Source of the DNA: Bacillota bacterium
GTDB taxonomy: Bacteria > Bacillota > Clostridia > Christensenellales > SZUA-584
Assembly (NCBI GenBank): GCA_023396555.1
Contig: JAEWWC010000049.1
Location: forward strand, 1 to 20,186
Direction: 5' to 3'
Length of the DNA stretch: 20,186 bases
The notes below the pieces were generated by a model, which was given only the letters and a program-made list of their open reading frames with translations, had not been told where the DNA came from and did no database searches. The position numbers were made by a program, and so were the translations under genes. Position 1 is the stretch's first letter; each line of letters begins with the position of its first letter. Positions 13,940 through 20,186 of this stretch are shown here, piece by piece.

Positions 13940-15385
13940 ATGAACATCAAGCGAATGTTTGGCCGCATTGCGGATTCCCGCGGCTCTTCGTTGATCATGG
14001 CACTGGTGACGATCACCATACTCATGCTGCTGGGTCTCGCCGCCATCACCGTCTCCATGAGCACACTGACCTCGAATGTCGCGGATGCCACCACAAACGA
14101 CTCATATTATGCTGCGGAGGCGGGCGTCAACGCCGGCCTCGACCAGCTCAAGCTGGAGGTATCGCGCTATTACATGGAAATGAAGGCCGCGAGCGCAACA
14201 GACTATCCCGGCAAATTCAGTAACTTTGCCGCCAATATCGCTTTAAACGCTGATTATAATTTCACCGAACCTTCCATTACCGGTGGTACAACTCAAACAA
14301 CGTTTACGGTTGAAAGCTACGACTCTGCGAACAATGTCTACGGTTTTCTGGTGACCACCACCTCCACGATGGCAGACGGTACGAAATATCAGGTACAGGG
14401 CCGGCTTAGTGTGAAGCGCGTGGACGTGAGCGCGAAGGAGTGGTTTATCGAAGATGCGGCGCTTGTTGTCGGCAGAGAGCTCAATTTACTGACGATTGGC
14501 GGTTTAGGTGTCAAAAATGGTGACTCCTATCTTGGTTCATTGACCGCCAGAGCTTCAGCGTTCGATCCCAAAAACGGGTCAGTTACCATTGATCCCTCTA
14601 TCGAAGATTCAATTGAAAACGTTTTGAAGTATCCCTCGTTCAGTGATCCAGTGATATCGAATCCGCTGTACTTTGCGTCCAGCACAACCATCAATTATCC
14701 TCTCCCCAGTCCTGTCCGGGTCGATACAGCGGAGACTGTGAATCTGAAAATAACGGACTCCAACATCATACCGACCGGTACTCTTCGCTCAAGAGGCGAT
14801 CTTACCATAAACAGTGGTGGCAATATCAACTGCGATATTTACTGCAACAATCTCACCGAGAATGGCCGCCGAATAAACGGTAATATCTATGCACATGGCA
14901 ATGTGACCATCACCGGCGGCAATTTGTACGGCGACCTATATTGCGACGGCGACGTCTCGCTGTCCAGCATTGGTATATACGGTTCTATAATCGCCGACGG
15001 CAACGTTACCATCAGAGGCGCTTCTACAATGAACAACATATTCGCCGGCGGCACAATTGATCTGGCTGGTTTCGGCGGTAGCGCTAATGTTGTCTATTCC
15101 AGAACCAAGGTAGTATATGGCGGGGCTGGCATGTCCGCCATCGTGTTCTCCGGTGGCGACGTGGTATTTACCAGCGGCTGCAGCGTCGATGGCGCTGTAA
15201 TCGCAGCAAAAAATATGTATTTCTCGTCCAGCGGCTGGTGTACCATCAGTTATAACGCCGCTGAAGTTGCCCAGAAGTACGCCAACTTACAGGATACATT
15301 CTTCAGGCCCGGTACGGGCAGTACGTCGGTGGACAGCTCGGTATTTTCGAATCAAAGCATTACGGCCAAAGGCCGTGTAAACTAA
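13940..15385 (+). CDS. PilX-like pilus assembly protein with beta-solenoid (bactofilin-like) C-terminus
   Basis: A 481-residue protein. The N-terminus (RGSSLIMALVTITILMLLGL, then YYAAEAGVNAGLDQL) matches the PilX N-terminal pattern of a hydrophobic helix followed by an AAEAG block. It lacks the Phe+1/Glu+5 prepilin signature (Ser at +1, Met at +5), as PilX relatives often do. Roughly residues 275-435 are short repeats of the form G-D/N-V-x-I-x-G-G with Gly-Asp/Asn turns (GDLTINSGG, GNVTITGG, GDVSLSS, GNVTIRGAS, GDVVFTSG), which predict a right-handed beta-solenoid like polymer-forming bactofilin domains. Five cysteines occur in or beside these repeats. The gene sits between minor prepilins and pilM with a good AAAGGAG site. 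It may be a tip or scaffold component; the function is inferred. Confidence 0.78.
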   Translation: MNIKRMFGRIADSRGSSLIMALVTITILMLLGLAAITVSMSTLTSNVADATTNDSYYAAEAGVNAGLDQLKLEVSRYYMEMKAASATDYPGKFSNFAANIALNADYNFTEPSITGGTTQTTFTVESYDSANNVYGFLVTTTSTMADGTKYQVQGRLSVKRVDVSAKEWFIEDAALVVGRELNLLTIGGLGVKNGDSYLGSLTARASAFDPKNGSVTIDPSIEDSIENVLKYPSFSDPVISNPLYFASSTTINYPLPSPVRVDTAETVNLKITDSNIIPTGTLRSRGDLTINSGGNINCDIYCNNLTENGRRINGNIYAHGNVTITGGNLYGDLYCDGDVSLSSIGIYGSIIADGNVTIRGASTMNNIFAGGTIDLAGFGGSANVVYSRTKVVYGGAGMSAIVFSGGDVVFTSGCSVDGAVIAAKNMYFSSSGWCTISYNAAEVAQKYANLQDTFFRPGTGSTSVDSSVFSNQSITAKGRVN

Positions 15386-15395
15386 GGAGGCTTCG

Positions 15396-16439
15396 ATGCC
15401 AATCAAACAGGCAGCCACGGTATCGCTCGATATCGGGCATTCGAACTTAAAGATCACTCAAACGGGCTCCGACGGCCGAATACTCAAATTCGTGGTACAC
15501 CGTATACCGGAAGGCTGTGTGGACGACCTCAATATCGTTTCGGAGGATGCGCTGGTCAAGTCGCTGAAAATGGCGCGCCAGAAAGCCCGGCTCAGCTCCG
15601 GCAAGTGCTTTCTCGTGCTGTCCGGCAGCGACATCATCATCCGACACTTCACGCTGCCCGTACTGTCGGAAGAAGAGCTATACCAGAACATACTGAACGA
15701 AATGTCGGGGTACCTCCCCGTTGATCCGGAGAAATATTACATCGACTACAAGATTGCTGAAAAGATCGTTGAGGACGGTATCGAAATGTACAACGTGCTT
15801 GTCACGTCCGTGCATAAACGCATTGTGAACAAATACAAACGAGTACTCGGTTCCGCAGGGTTTCATCTGACGGTGGTGGATACCTGCGAAAACGCCCGCG
15901 AAAAGCTGCTCAAGTATGTCAGCATGCGCGATAAGGCGTTCAACGTCACGGGCGGCATCTGCATACTGGACTTTGGCACCAAGTGCACGCGCGCCAGCAT
16001 CTACCACAACGGCAATTACTTTATCAGCAACATCATCAAAAAGTCGGGCCAGCAGATTACCGAAGTGATTGCGCAGAACTCCGGCAAGGATATTCTGACT
16101 TCCGAAACGATGAAGCGCGAGGTGGACTTTTTAAACCAGCCGCACAAGAACGCGGATCTGAAGGCCGCTGTCACATACGAAATCGATGCGCTTCTCTACG
16201 AGATCGCGCGGCTTTTTGACTACTACCGCAACCGCTCTAAGAGTACCGTACACACCGTGTATTTAACAGGCGGCGGCGCGCTGATGCCGGGGCTGCTGGA
16301 GTATATGGGCCGCCACTTGAATATCCCTGTGCATCTGTCTTCGATGCTGCTGCCCATGTCCCGCAGCGGCAATGCCGCTGACCAGCGCGGCTTTGCGTTG
16401 CTGATAAACGCCTATGCCGCGACGTTGAGAGAGGATTAA
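15396..16439 (+). CDS. pilM: Type IV pilus assembly protein PilM (actin-like ATPase)
   Basis: A 347-residue cytoplasmic protein of the FtsA/actin fold. The N-terminal phosphate-1 loop reads SLDIGHSNLKI (about 10-20), a second nucleotide loop reads ILDFGTKCTRASIY (about 190-203) and the adenosine motif reads VYLTGGGALMPGL near residue 290. PilM binds the cytoplasmic N-terminal tail of PilN (the INLL motif) and links the ATPases to the alignment complex. The start ATG at 15396 has AAGGAGG 7 nt upstream, 10 nt after the previous stop. The stop is one base before the pilN start, as expected for a co-translated pilMN pair. Confidence 0.92.
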   Translation: MPIKQAATVSLDIGHSNLKITQTGSDGRILKFVVHRIPEGCVDDLNIVSEDALVKSLKMARQKARLSSGKCFLVLSGSDIIIRHFTLPVLSEEELYQNILNEMSGYLPVDPEKYYIDYKIAEKIVEDGIEMYNVLVTSVHKRIVNKYKRVLGSAGFHLTVVDTCENAREKLLKYVSMRDKAFNVTGGICILDFGTKCTRASIYHNGNYFISNIIKKSGQQITEVIAQNSGKDILTSETMKREVDFLNQPHKNADLKAAVTYEIDALLYEIARLFDYYRNRSKSTVHTVYLTGGGALMPGLLEYMGRHLNIPVHLSSMLLPMSRSGNAADQRGFALLINAYAATLRED

Positions 16440-16440
16440 T

Positions 16441-17082
16441 ATGAAGCACGATATCAATCTGCTGCAAAAAAGAAAAGCAGCCCAGTATTCCGGAAAGAAG
16501 CTGGGAACGGTATTGCTCATTATGGTGCTGTTCGCCGCGTTATTATACGCGGGTATTGCACTGCCGTCCAACATGCTCGCCAGCGCAAAAATCAGACTTT
16601 CGGATCTGGATACGGAGCTGGCGATCCAGCCTGCTACTGATCAGGAACTGGCTGAAAAGACCCTCCAAAACGCAACGCTGCAGCAGACGGCTAAACAGCT
16701 TGAGACCCTGAACGATTCCAAGCTGGACGCGGCACATTACATCGAAGCGCTGGAAACCTCGCTTCCGACCAGCGCTTATATCTCTGCCATCACCATGTCC
16801 GATAATCTGATGACCATAAACGGCATTGTACCGCGGGATGAAGTACTGGCCACCTTCGCGCTGCGTCTGAGGGAAACCGGGCTTTTCCTCGACGTGTATG
16901 TAACCAGCAGCGCCGTTGAAACAGAGGGCAAAACAACGCTGTTTTCACTGAACGCCACGCTGCCGGAGTATCTTGGCGCTTCGCCCGATGTTGTTGACGG
17001 CAGCGATGAGGCAGCTGACAGCAGCACTACACAACAACCGGCAGCAACTCCCGCTGCACAGAATACGGAGGCCGCCCAATGA
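16441..17082 (+). CDS. pilN: Type IV pilus assembly protein PilN
   Basis: A 213-residue bitopic membrane protein. The cytoplasmic tail begins MKHDINLLQKRK, containing the INLL motif that docks into PilM. One transmembrane helix follows (about residues 21-43), then a coiled-coil region (LSDLDTELAIQPATDQELAE) and a ferredoxin-like fold domain. The C-terminus is a low-complexity Ser/Thr/Gln/Ala/Pro-rich tail (about 183-213), an extension not needed for the fold. PilN pairs with PilO in the membrane to align the pilus machine. It starts 1 nt after the pilM stop and overlaps pilO by ATGA. Confidence 0.9.
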   Translation: MKHDINLLQKRKAAQYSGKKLGTVLLIMVLFAALLYAGIALPSNMLASAKIRLSDLDTELAIQPATDQELAEKTLQNATLQQTAKQLETLNDSKLDAAHYIEALETSLPTSAYISAITMSDNLMTINGIVPRDEVLATFALRLRETGLFLDVYVTSSAVETEGKTTLFSLNATLPEYLGASPDVVDGSDEAADSSTTQQPAATPAAQNTEAAQ

Positions 17083-17744
17083 CGATGACTAAACGCGAAA
17101 AGATACTTGTATCCATTGTGCTGGTGATGGCCGTGGTTTGCGTATATTTTCTCTTCTTCCTCAAACCGAACATGGACGAGTTTCGCTTGCTCAGCAACGA
17201 TATTACGGACAAGGAAATGATGTCGTCCACCGTGCAGCAGCAAAAACAAATCATTGCAAGCATGGATAAAGCTATTGAGGACAACGAAGCCCGAATCAAG
17301 GAGTTGAGCGGCGGCATTTCCACGGGATTCGATCAGCCGGCTGTACTGGTTTATCTGGAGAAAACCGTCAATGAGCACGCGACAAAGGTGACGTTCACAT
17401 TCAACGACATGCATCAGGTCGGGCAGCTTTACGTATGTCCGGTGAGCATTTCCATGGTCAGCGGTTTTGACGGTCTCAAGGCTTTGATGACGGCTTTTAA
17501 CGACAGCCCCTATTTTATTAAGGTGGTGGCGGTTAACGTGACAAAGCCGGAGCTTCAGGCTATCCCCGCCACGGAAGAAGGGGATACTGGTGAAACGACA
17601 GTGCCCTCCTCCCCCGTTGCAGATATCGATGAAATGAACATCACGCTGGACATCGAGTTTTATGGTCAGCCCGGCAGTGTCGAGGCCGGCAAAACTTACG
17701 ACTTTGCCGAAGGCTATCAGTACGGCGGAGATATATTCAACTGA
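17079..17744 (+). CDS. pilO: Type IV pilus assembly protein PilO-like
   Basis: A 221-residue bitopic protein with a short basic N-terminus (MTMTKREK), one transmembrane helix at about 9-27, a coiled coil (about 45-80) and a ferredoxin-like domain containing VLVYLEKTVNEHATKVTFTF. Sequence identity in this family is low; the assignment rests on topology, length and its position after pilM-pilN. It heterodimerises with PilN. It is the last gene of the cluster; a strong terminator follows. No pilP or pilQ comes next, in keeping with a single-membrane cell envelope. Confidence 0.85.
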   Translation: MTMTKREKILVSIVLVMAVVCVYFLFFLKPNMDEFRLLSNDITDKEMMSSTVQQQKQIIASMDKAIEDNEARIKELSGGISTGFDQPAVLVYLEKTVNEHATKVTFTFNDMHQVGQLYVCPVSISMVSGFDGLKALMTAFNDSPYFIKVVAVNVTKPELQAIPATEEGDTGETTVPSSPVADIDEMNITLDIEFYGQPGSVEAGKTYDFAEGYQYGGDIFN

Positions 17745-17751
17745 GATTACC

Positions 17752-17791
17752 AAAAAGCTTCCTTCGGAATAACCCGGAGAAGCTTTTTTTT
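17752..17791. terminator. Bidirectional terminator between pilO and the WYL regulator gene
   Basis: AAAAAGCTTC (17752-17761) pairs with GAAGCTTTTT (from about 17778), extended by imperfect CTTCGG/CCGG pairing around a short loop, with eight T on the plus side and five on the minus side. It lies 8 nt after the pilO stop and 15 nt before the end of the convergent regulator gene, so it can serve both transcripts. Confidence 0.85.
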
Positions 17792-17805
17792 ACATCTGGT
17801 TTAAC

Positions 17806-18807
17806 TTACTGTCCGCTGTAAAGCTGATGAAGCGACTCAATCAGTTCCGCCATATCGCTCCTCAGGCTTTCGGGAGCCAGCACCTCTGCTTTGTCGCCGA
17901 ATATCGTCAGCCATGAGAGGAAACCCTGGCTCACGCGTACGCTGACGGACACCGTAAACCAACCGTCCCTTATGTCCGACACCGATATGTCGAGGCCAAA
18001 GCGGTCGAACACCGCCGTCGCCAGTTCATCACGGAAGCGGATGCGCACGCTCTGCGGCTGTCCGCCGAACATGCCGAACACGCTGCGGTGGTATTCGTCG
18101 AAGTCAATATAGTTTTTGTATTCGGACACCTCGCTGATGGCGCGTATGTCCTCATCCGTTATCTCGATGCGGGACATTCTGTCCACTCGGAAGTGGGACA
18201 GGTTGTCGTACTTGTCGATGTTGGATACCAGATAGTAGCAGTCTTCATACCACATCAGCGTATACGGGCTGGCCAGATATCGCTGACCGTCCCGTTTGAA
18301 GCGCTGCGTCTTGTCCGGCTTGTACTCAAAATAAAGAAACGATATCTTCTTCCCCGCGTTCTGCGCGCGCACGATCCTATCGATATTGTAGTATATCTCC
18401 TCGTTGCGGGTCTTCTGCGTACGCGCGAGTTCCATGCGTTCACGGAAGCGCGACGCGGCGGCGCTGCCGAACGGGTCCCCCAGCTTGCGTATCAATTCGC
18501 GCGATTTCTTCTCCGTCATGAAGCGAGCTGCGGATATCGCGCCGGCACACACTTCGGCTTCAGCTAGCTCCATCGTGCGCTGTCCGAGAAAATACCCCGA
18601 CGATCGCTCGTTGGTCATGATAATGTCGTATCCCAGATCACGCAGTATGGCGATATCGGCATACACAGCCTTGCGCTCAGCCCCCGCCCCCGCCTTTTCC
18701 AGATATTCAAGTATGTCCGCCATGCGCTTGGGGTTCTGTTCGTCCGTCTGCTCGACAAAGTATTTTAAAAGAAGAATGATCCTTGCCCGTTTTGGAAAAT
18801 CGTCCAT
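17806..18807 (-). CDS. WYL-domain transcriptional regulator (DeoR/YafY-like)
   Basis: A 333-residue regulator. An N-terminal winged helix-turn-helix occupies about residues 1-80 (RARIILLLKYFVEQTDEQNP, then ERKAVYADIAILRDLGYDI). The WYL domain (about 140-225) contains KKISFLYFEY, RYLASPYTLMWYEDCYYLV and FRVDRMSRIEI; the usual W-Y-L is W-Y-E-D here. A C-terminal WCX-type domain follows. WYL domains bind ligands, in some cases nucleic acids, to switch the repressor or activator. ATG 18807 is chosen because GAGGAG lies 6 nt upstream; longer upstream reading would run across the divergent promoter. It is divergent from a YfcC-type transporter through overlapping promoters, so it probably controls that transporter and itself. 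Confidence 0.88.
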   Translation of the reverse strand: MDDFPKRARIILLLKYFVEQTDEQNPKRMADILEYLEKAGAGAERKAVYADIAILRDLGYDIIMTNERSSGYFLGQRTMELAEAEVCAGAISAARFMTEKKSRELIRKLGDPFGSAAASRFRERMELARTQKTRNEEIYYNIDRIVRAQNAGKKISFLYFEYKPDKTQRFKRDGQRYLASPYTLMWYEDCYYLVSNIDKYDNLSHFRVDRMSRIEITDEDIRAISEVSEYKNYIDFDEYHRSVFGMFGGQPQSVRIRFRDELATAVFDRFGLDISVSDIRDGWFTVSVSVRVSQGFLSWLTIFGDKAEVLAPESLRSDMAELIESLHQLYSGQ

Positions 18808-18837
18808 AGCATGCTCCTCATCCGGTTGATGTGCTGA

Positions 18838-18866
18838 TTGACATTGTATCACCGCTGCATCATAAT
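18838..18866 (+). promoter_or_regulatory. Sigma-A type promoter of the yfcC-like gene
   Basis: A consensus TTGACA (18838-18843), a 17-nt spacer and CATAAT (18861-18866), 32 nt before the start codon. Its -10 overlaps the -10 of the divergent regulator promoter by two bases. Confidence 0.65.
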
Positions 18867-18893
18867 TATACCATATATGCATACGAAGGAGAA
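18865..18893 (-). promoter_or_regulatory. Extended -10 promoter of the WYL regulator gene
   Basis: On the minus strand TGG-TATAAT (18873-18865) is an extended consensus -10; a weak -35 TTCTCC (18893-18888) lies 17 nt upstream and overlaps the ribosome site of the divergent gene. A TGCAT-N16-ATGCA inverted repeat spans the two -10 elements and could be a binding site for the regulator. Confidence 0.5.
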
Positions 18894-18898
18894 CAGCG

Positions 18899-20186
18899 AT
18901 GTCGAAAAATGACTCCAGCTTCCAGATCAACAAGAGAAGCCTTCTCACTGCCGCACTGATCATATTTATACTGATCACACTGACATGGGTGCTGACGCTG
19001 TTCGTACCGCCGGGCGAATACGTTGCCGACGGTACATCAGAATCCTACGCACAGACGGGTGAAGCCGGACAATATCCCGTTTACAACATCATACTGGCGA
19101 TATTCAAATCCTTCGCGCCGGGCGGCGACGTCAACGTCGTTATGATCGTCATCATGCTGTTCATACTGCTGATTGGCGGATCGTTTACCGTGCTGGACAA
19201 GTCGGGCATACTACGCGCCGTCATCGCCAAGATCGCGCAGAAAATGTATACGCGCAAACGCCTGCTGATTGCGGTGGTCTCCTTCACGTTCATGTTCCTG
19301 GGCTCGTTCTTCGGCATACTCGAGGAGATCGTGCCGCTCATTCCGCTGATCGTGGGATTGTCGTTCATGCTGGGCTGGGACAGCCTGATGGGCCTCTCTT
19401 TGAGCCTGCTGTCCGCCAGCTTCGGCTTCGCGGCGGCGCTGTTCAACCCCTTCTCCATCGGGGTAGCGCAGCAGCTGGCCGGTGTGGAGCTGTATTCCGG
19501 CACGTGGCTGCGTCTGATATTCTTCGTCGTCACCTACGGCATACTGCTGCTCTTCCTGCTGCGTTACGCTAAAAAGCTGGACGGTAACCCGATGTCCTCC
19601 CGCGTCTACGAGGAGGACACGTTAAGGCGGGAAAAATACCGGATGTCGCCCGATCAGATACGAGAAGCTGCGCAGTTCAAAAAGGGGCCGATACTGTTCG
19701 TCGGCCTGCTGCTGGCCTTCATGCTGGCGTATCTGATCGCCGCGCCGTTTCTTGATATCGCGGACTACTCGATGATCGTCATCGCCGTCATCTTCATACT
19801 GGCGTCCGTCGTCGGCTCCAAGCTGGCGGGGTTCAAGGGCACCGCAAAAACCTTCTTCGGTGGCATATTGGACATAGCGCCTGGTATCGTGCTGATCCCC
19901 ATGGCGATGGCGGTTTCCACCATCATGCAGGAAAGCGGCATACAGGCGACCATCATCCACGAAGCTTCCGCTGCACTCACGATGTCGAGCCCGTTCCTGA
20001 ACGTGCTCATCATATATGCATTGATACTGGTCCTGGAGTTGTTCGTTTCGCAGGCATCTGCCAAGGCTTTTCTGGTGATGCCGCTGATCGTGCCGCTGGC
20101 AGCTGTCTCGGGCATATCCGGGCAGACCACGGTGTTCACCTACGCGCTGGGCGACGGCTTCCTGAACGTGCTGTATCCGACCAACG
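18899..20186 (+). CDS. YfcC family transporter (C-terminus cut by window end)
   Basis: An open frame runs from ATG 18899 to the window end without a stop, giving 429 residues. AAGGAGA lies 6 nt before the start. It is a polytopic membrane protein with many hydrophobic segments. The N-terminus has the VPPGEY motif after the first helix, typical of YfcC/C4-dicarboxylate carrier-like proteins, and the C-terminal visible part has SQASAKAFLVMPLIVPLA and QTTVFTYALGDGFLN followed by PTN, the substrate-site region of the family. YfcC proteins (COG1288) are often labelled basic amino acid or C4-dicarboxylate carriers; the substrate is not secure. It is divergent from a WYL regulator and has its own strong promoter. 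The gene is probably missing only its last few helices. Confidence 0.88.
   Translation, partial: MSKNDSSFQINKRSLLTAALIIFILITLTWVLTLFVPPGEYVADGTSESYAQTGEAGQYPVYNIILAIFKSFAPGGDVNVVMIVIMLFILLIGGSFTVLDKSGILRAVIAKIAQKMYTRKRLLIAVVSFTFMFLGSFFGILEEIVPLIPLIVGLSFMLGWDSLMGLSLSLLSASFGFAAALFNPFSIGVAQQLAGVELYSGTWLRLIFFVVTYGILLLFLLRYAKKLDGNPMSSRVYEEDTLRREKYRMSPDQIREAAQFKKGPILFVGLLLAFMLAYLIAAPFLDIADYSMIVIAVIFILASVVGSKLAGFKGTAKTFFGGILDIAPGIVLIPMAMAVSTIMQESGIQATIIHEASAALTMSSPFLNVLIIYALILVLELFVSQASAKAFLVMPLIVPLAAVSGISGQTTVFTYALGDGFLNVLYPTN

Noticed and set aside
16776..17753. Minus-strand 325-codon frame opposite pilN and pilO
   Set aside because: It lies entirely antisense to two well-supported pilus genes; its length reflects codon bias on the coding strand.
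18808..18978. N-terminal extension of the WYL regulator into the divergent region
   Set aside because: The extension would cross both promoters and the start of the transporter gene; ATG 18807 has a proper ribosome site and the protein then begins at its helix-turn-helix.
1..20186. CRISPR array, tRNA, rRNA, insertion sequence or phage attachment site
   Set aside because: No regularly spaced direct repeats, tRNA-like cloverleaf ending in CCA, rRNA core sequence, transposase frame or terminal inverted repeats were found by eye.

Overview
The window looks like chromosomal DNA of a monoderm member of the Bacillota, probably a Clostridia relative of moderate GC. The evidence is strong AGGAGG-type ribosome sites, sigma-A style promoters, a Firmicutes-type LexA box, PrsW and PucR family proteins, and a type IV pilus cluster with no outer-membrane secretin (pilQ) or pilP. 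Genus cannot be assigned from the sequence alone.

Layout. 1-299 (minus) is the start of a radical SAM protein of the putative DNA modification/repair family; a LexA-like palindrome fills the spacer of its promoter. 552-1739 (plus) is an MFS transporter. 1740-2238 has no intact gene but holds a decayed minus-strand fragment: the last part of a 2[4Fe-4S]-ferredoxin-like C-terminus, most like PreA (dihydropyrimidine dehydrogenase), broken by a 1-nt deletion, plus the terminator of the next gene. 2239-3396 (minus) is a PucR-family regulator. 3680-4501 is a ZIP metal transporter, 4689-5387 a PrsW-family intramembrane protease and 5466-6626 a DUF3810 membrane protein with an HExxH motif; the last two each have a recognisable promoter. 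6668-7180 (minus) is a small lipoprotein of unknown function that converges on DUF3810 through a shared terminator.

7352-17744 is one type IV pilus (T4P) locus on the plus strand: pilB (extension ATPase), pilT (retraction ATPase), pilC (platform), pilA (major pilin candidate), a strong terminator, pilD (prepilin peptidase), two minor prepilins, a PilX-like protein with a beta-solenoid-like C-terminus, then pilM, pilN and pilO. Genes before and after the mid-cluster terminator are tightly packed, several with ATGA overlaps. PilB/PilT power assembly and disassembly on PilC, PilM/N/O form the alignment complex, PilD processes the prepilins, and the minor prepilins plus the solenoid protein are likely initiation or tip components. 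PilB carries a near-perfect MshEN c-di-GMP-binding tandem motif.

17806-18807 (minus) is a WYL-domain regulator. It is divergent from a YfcC-family transporter (18899 to the window end, truncated), and their predicted -10 elements overlap.

Most notable: LexA-type control of the radical SAM repair gene, a relic of a pyrimidine-catabolism gene beside an apparently orphaned pucR, and the c-di-GMP-responsive, secretin-less pilus machine with an unusual solenoid minor component.
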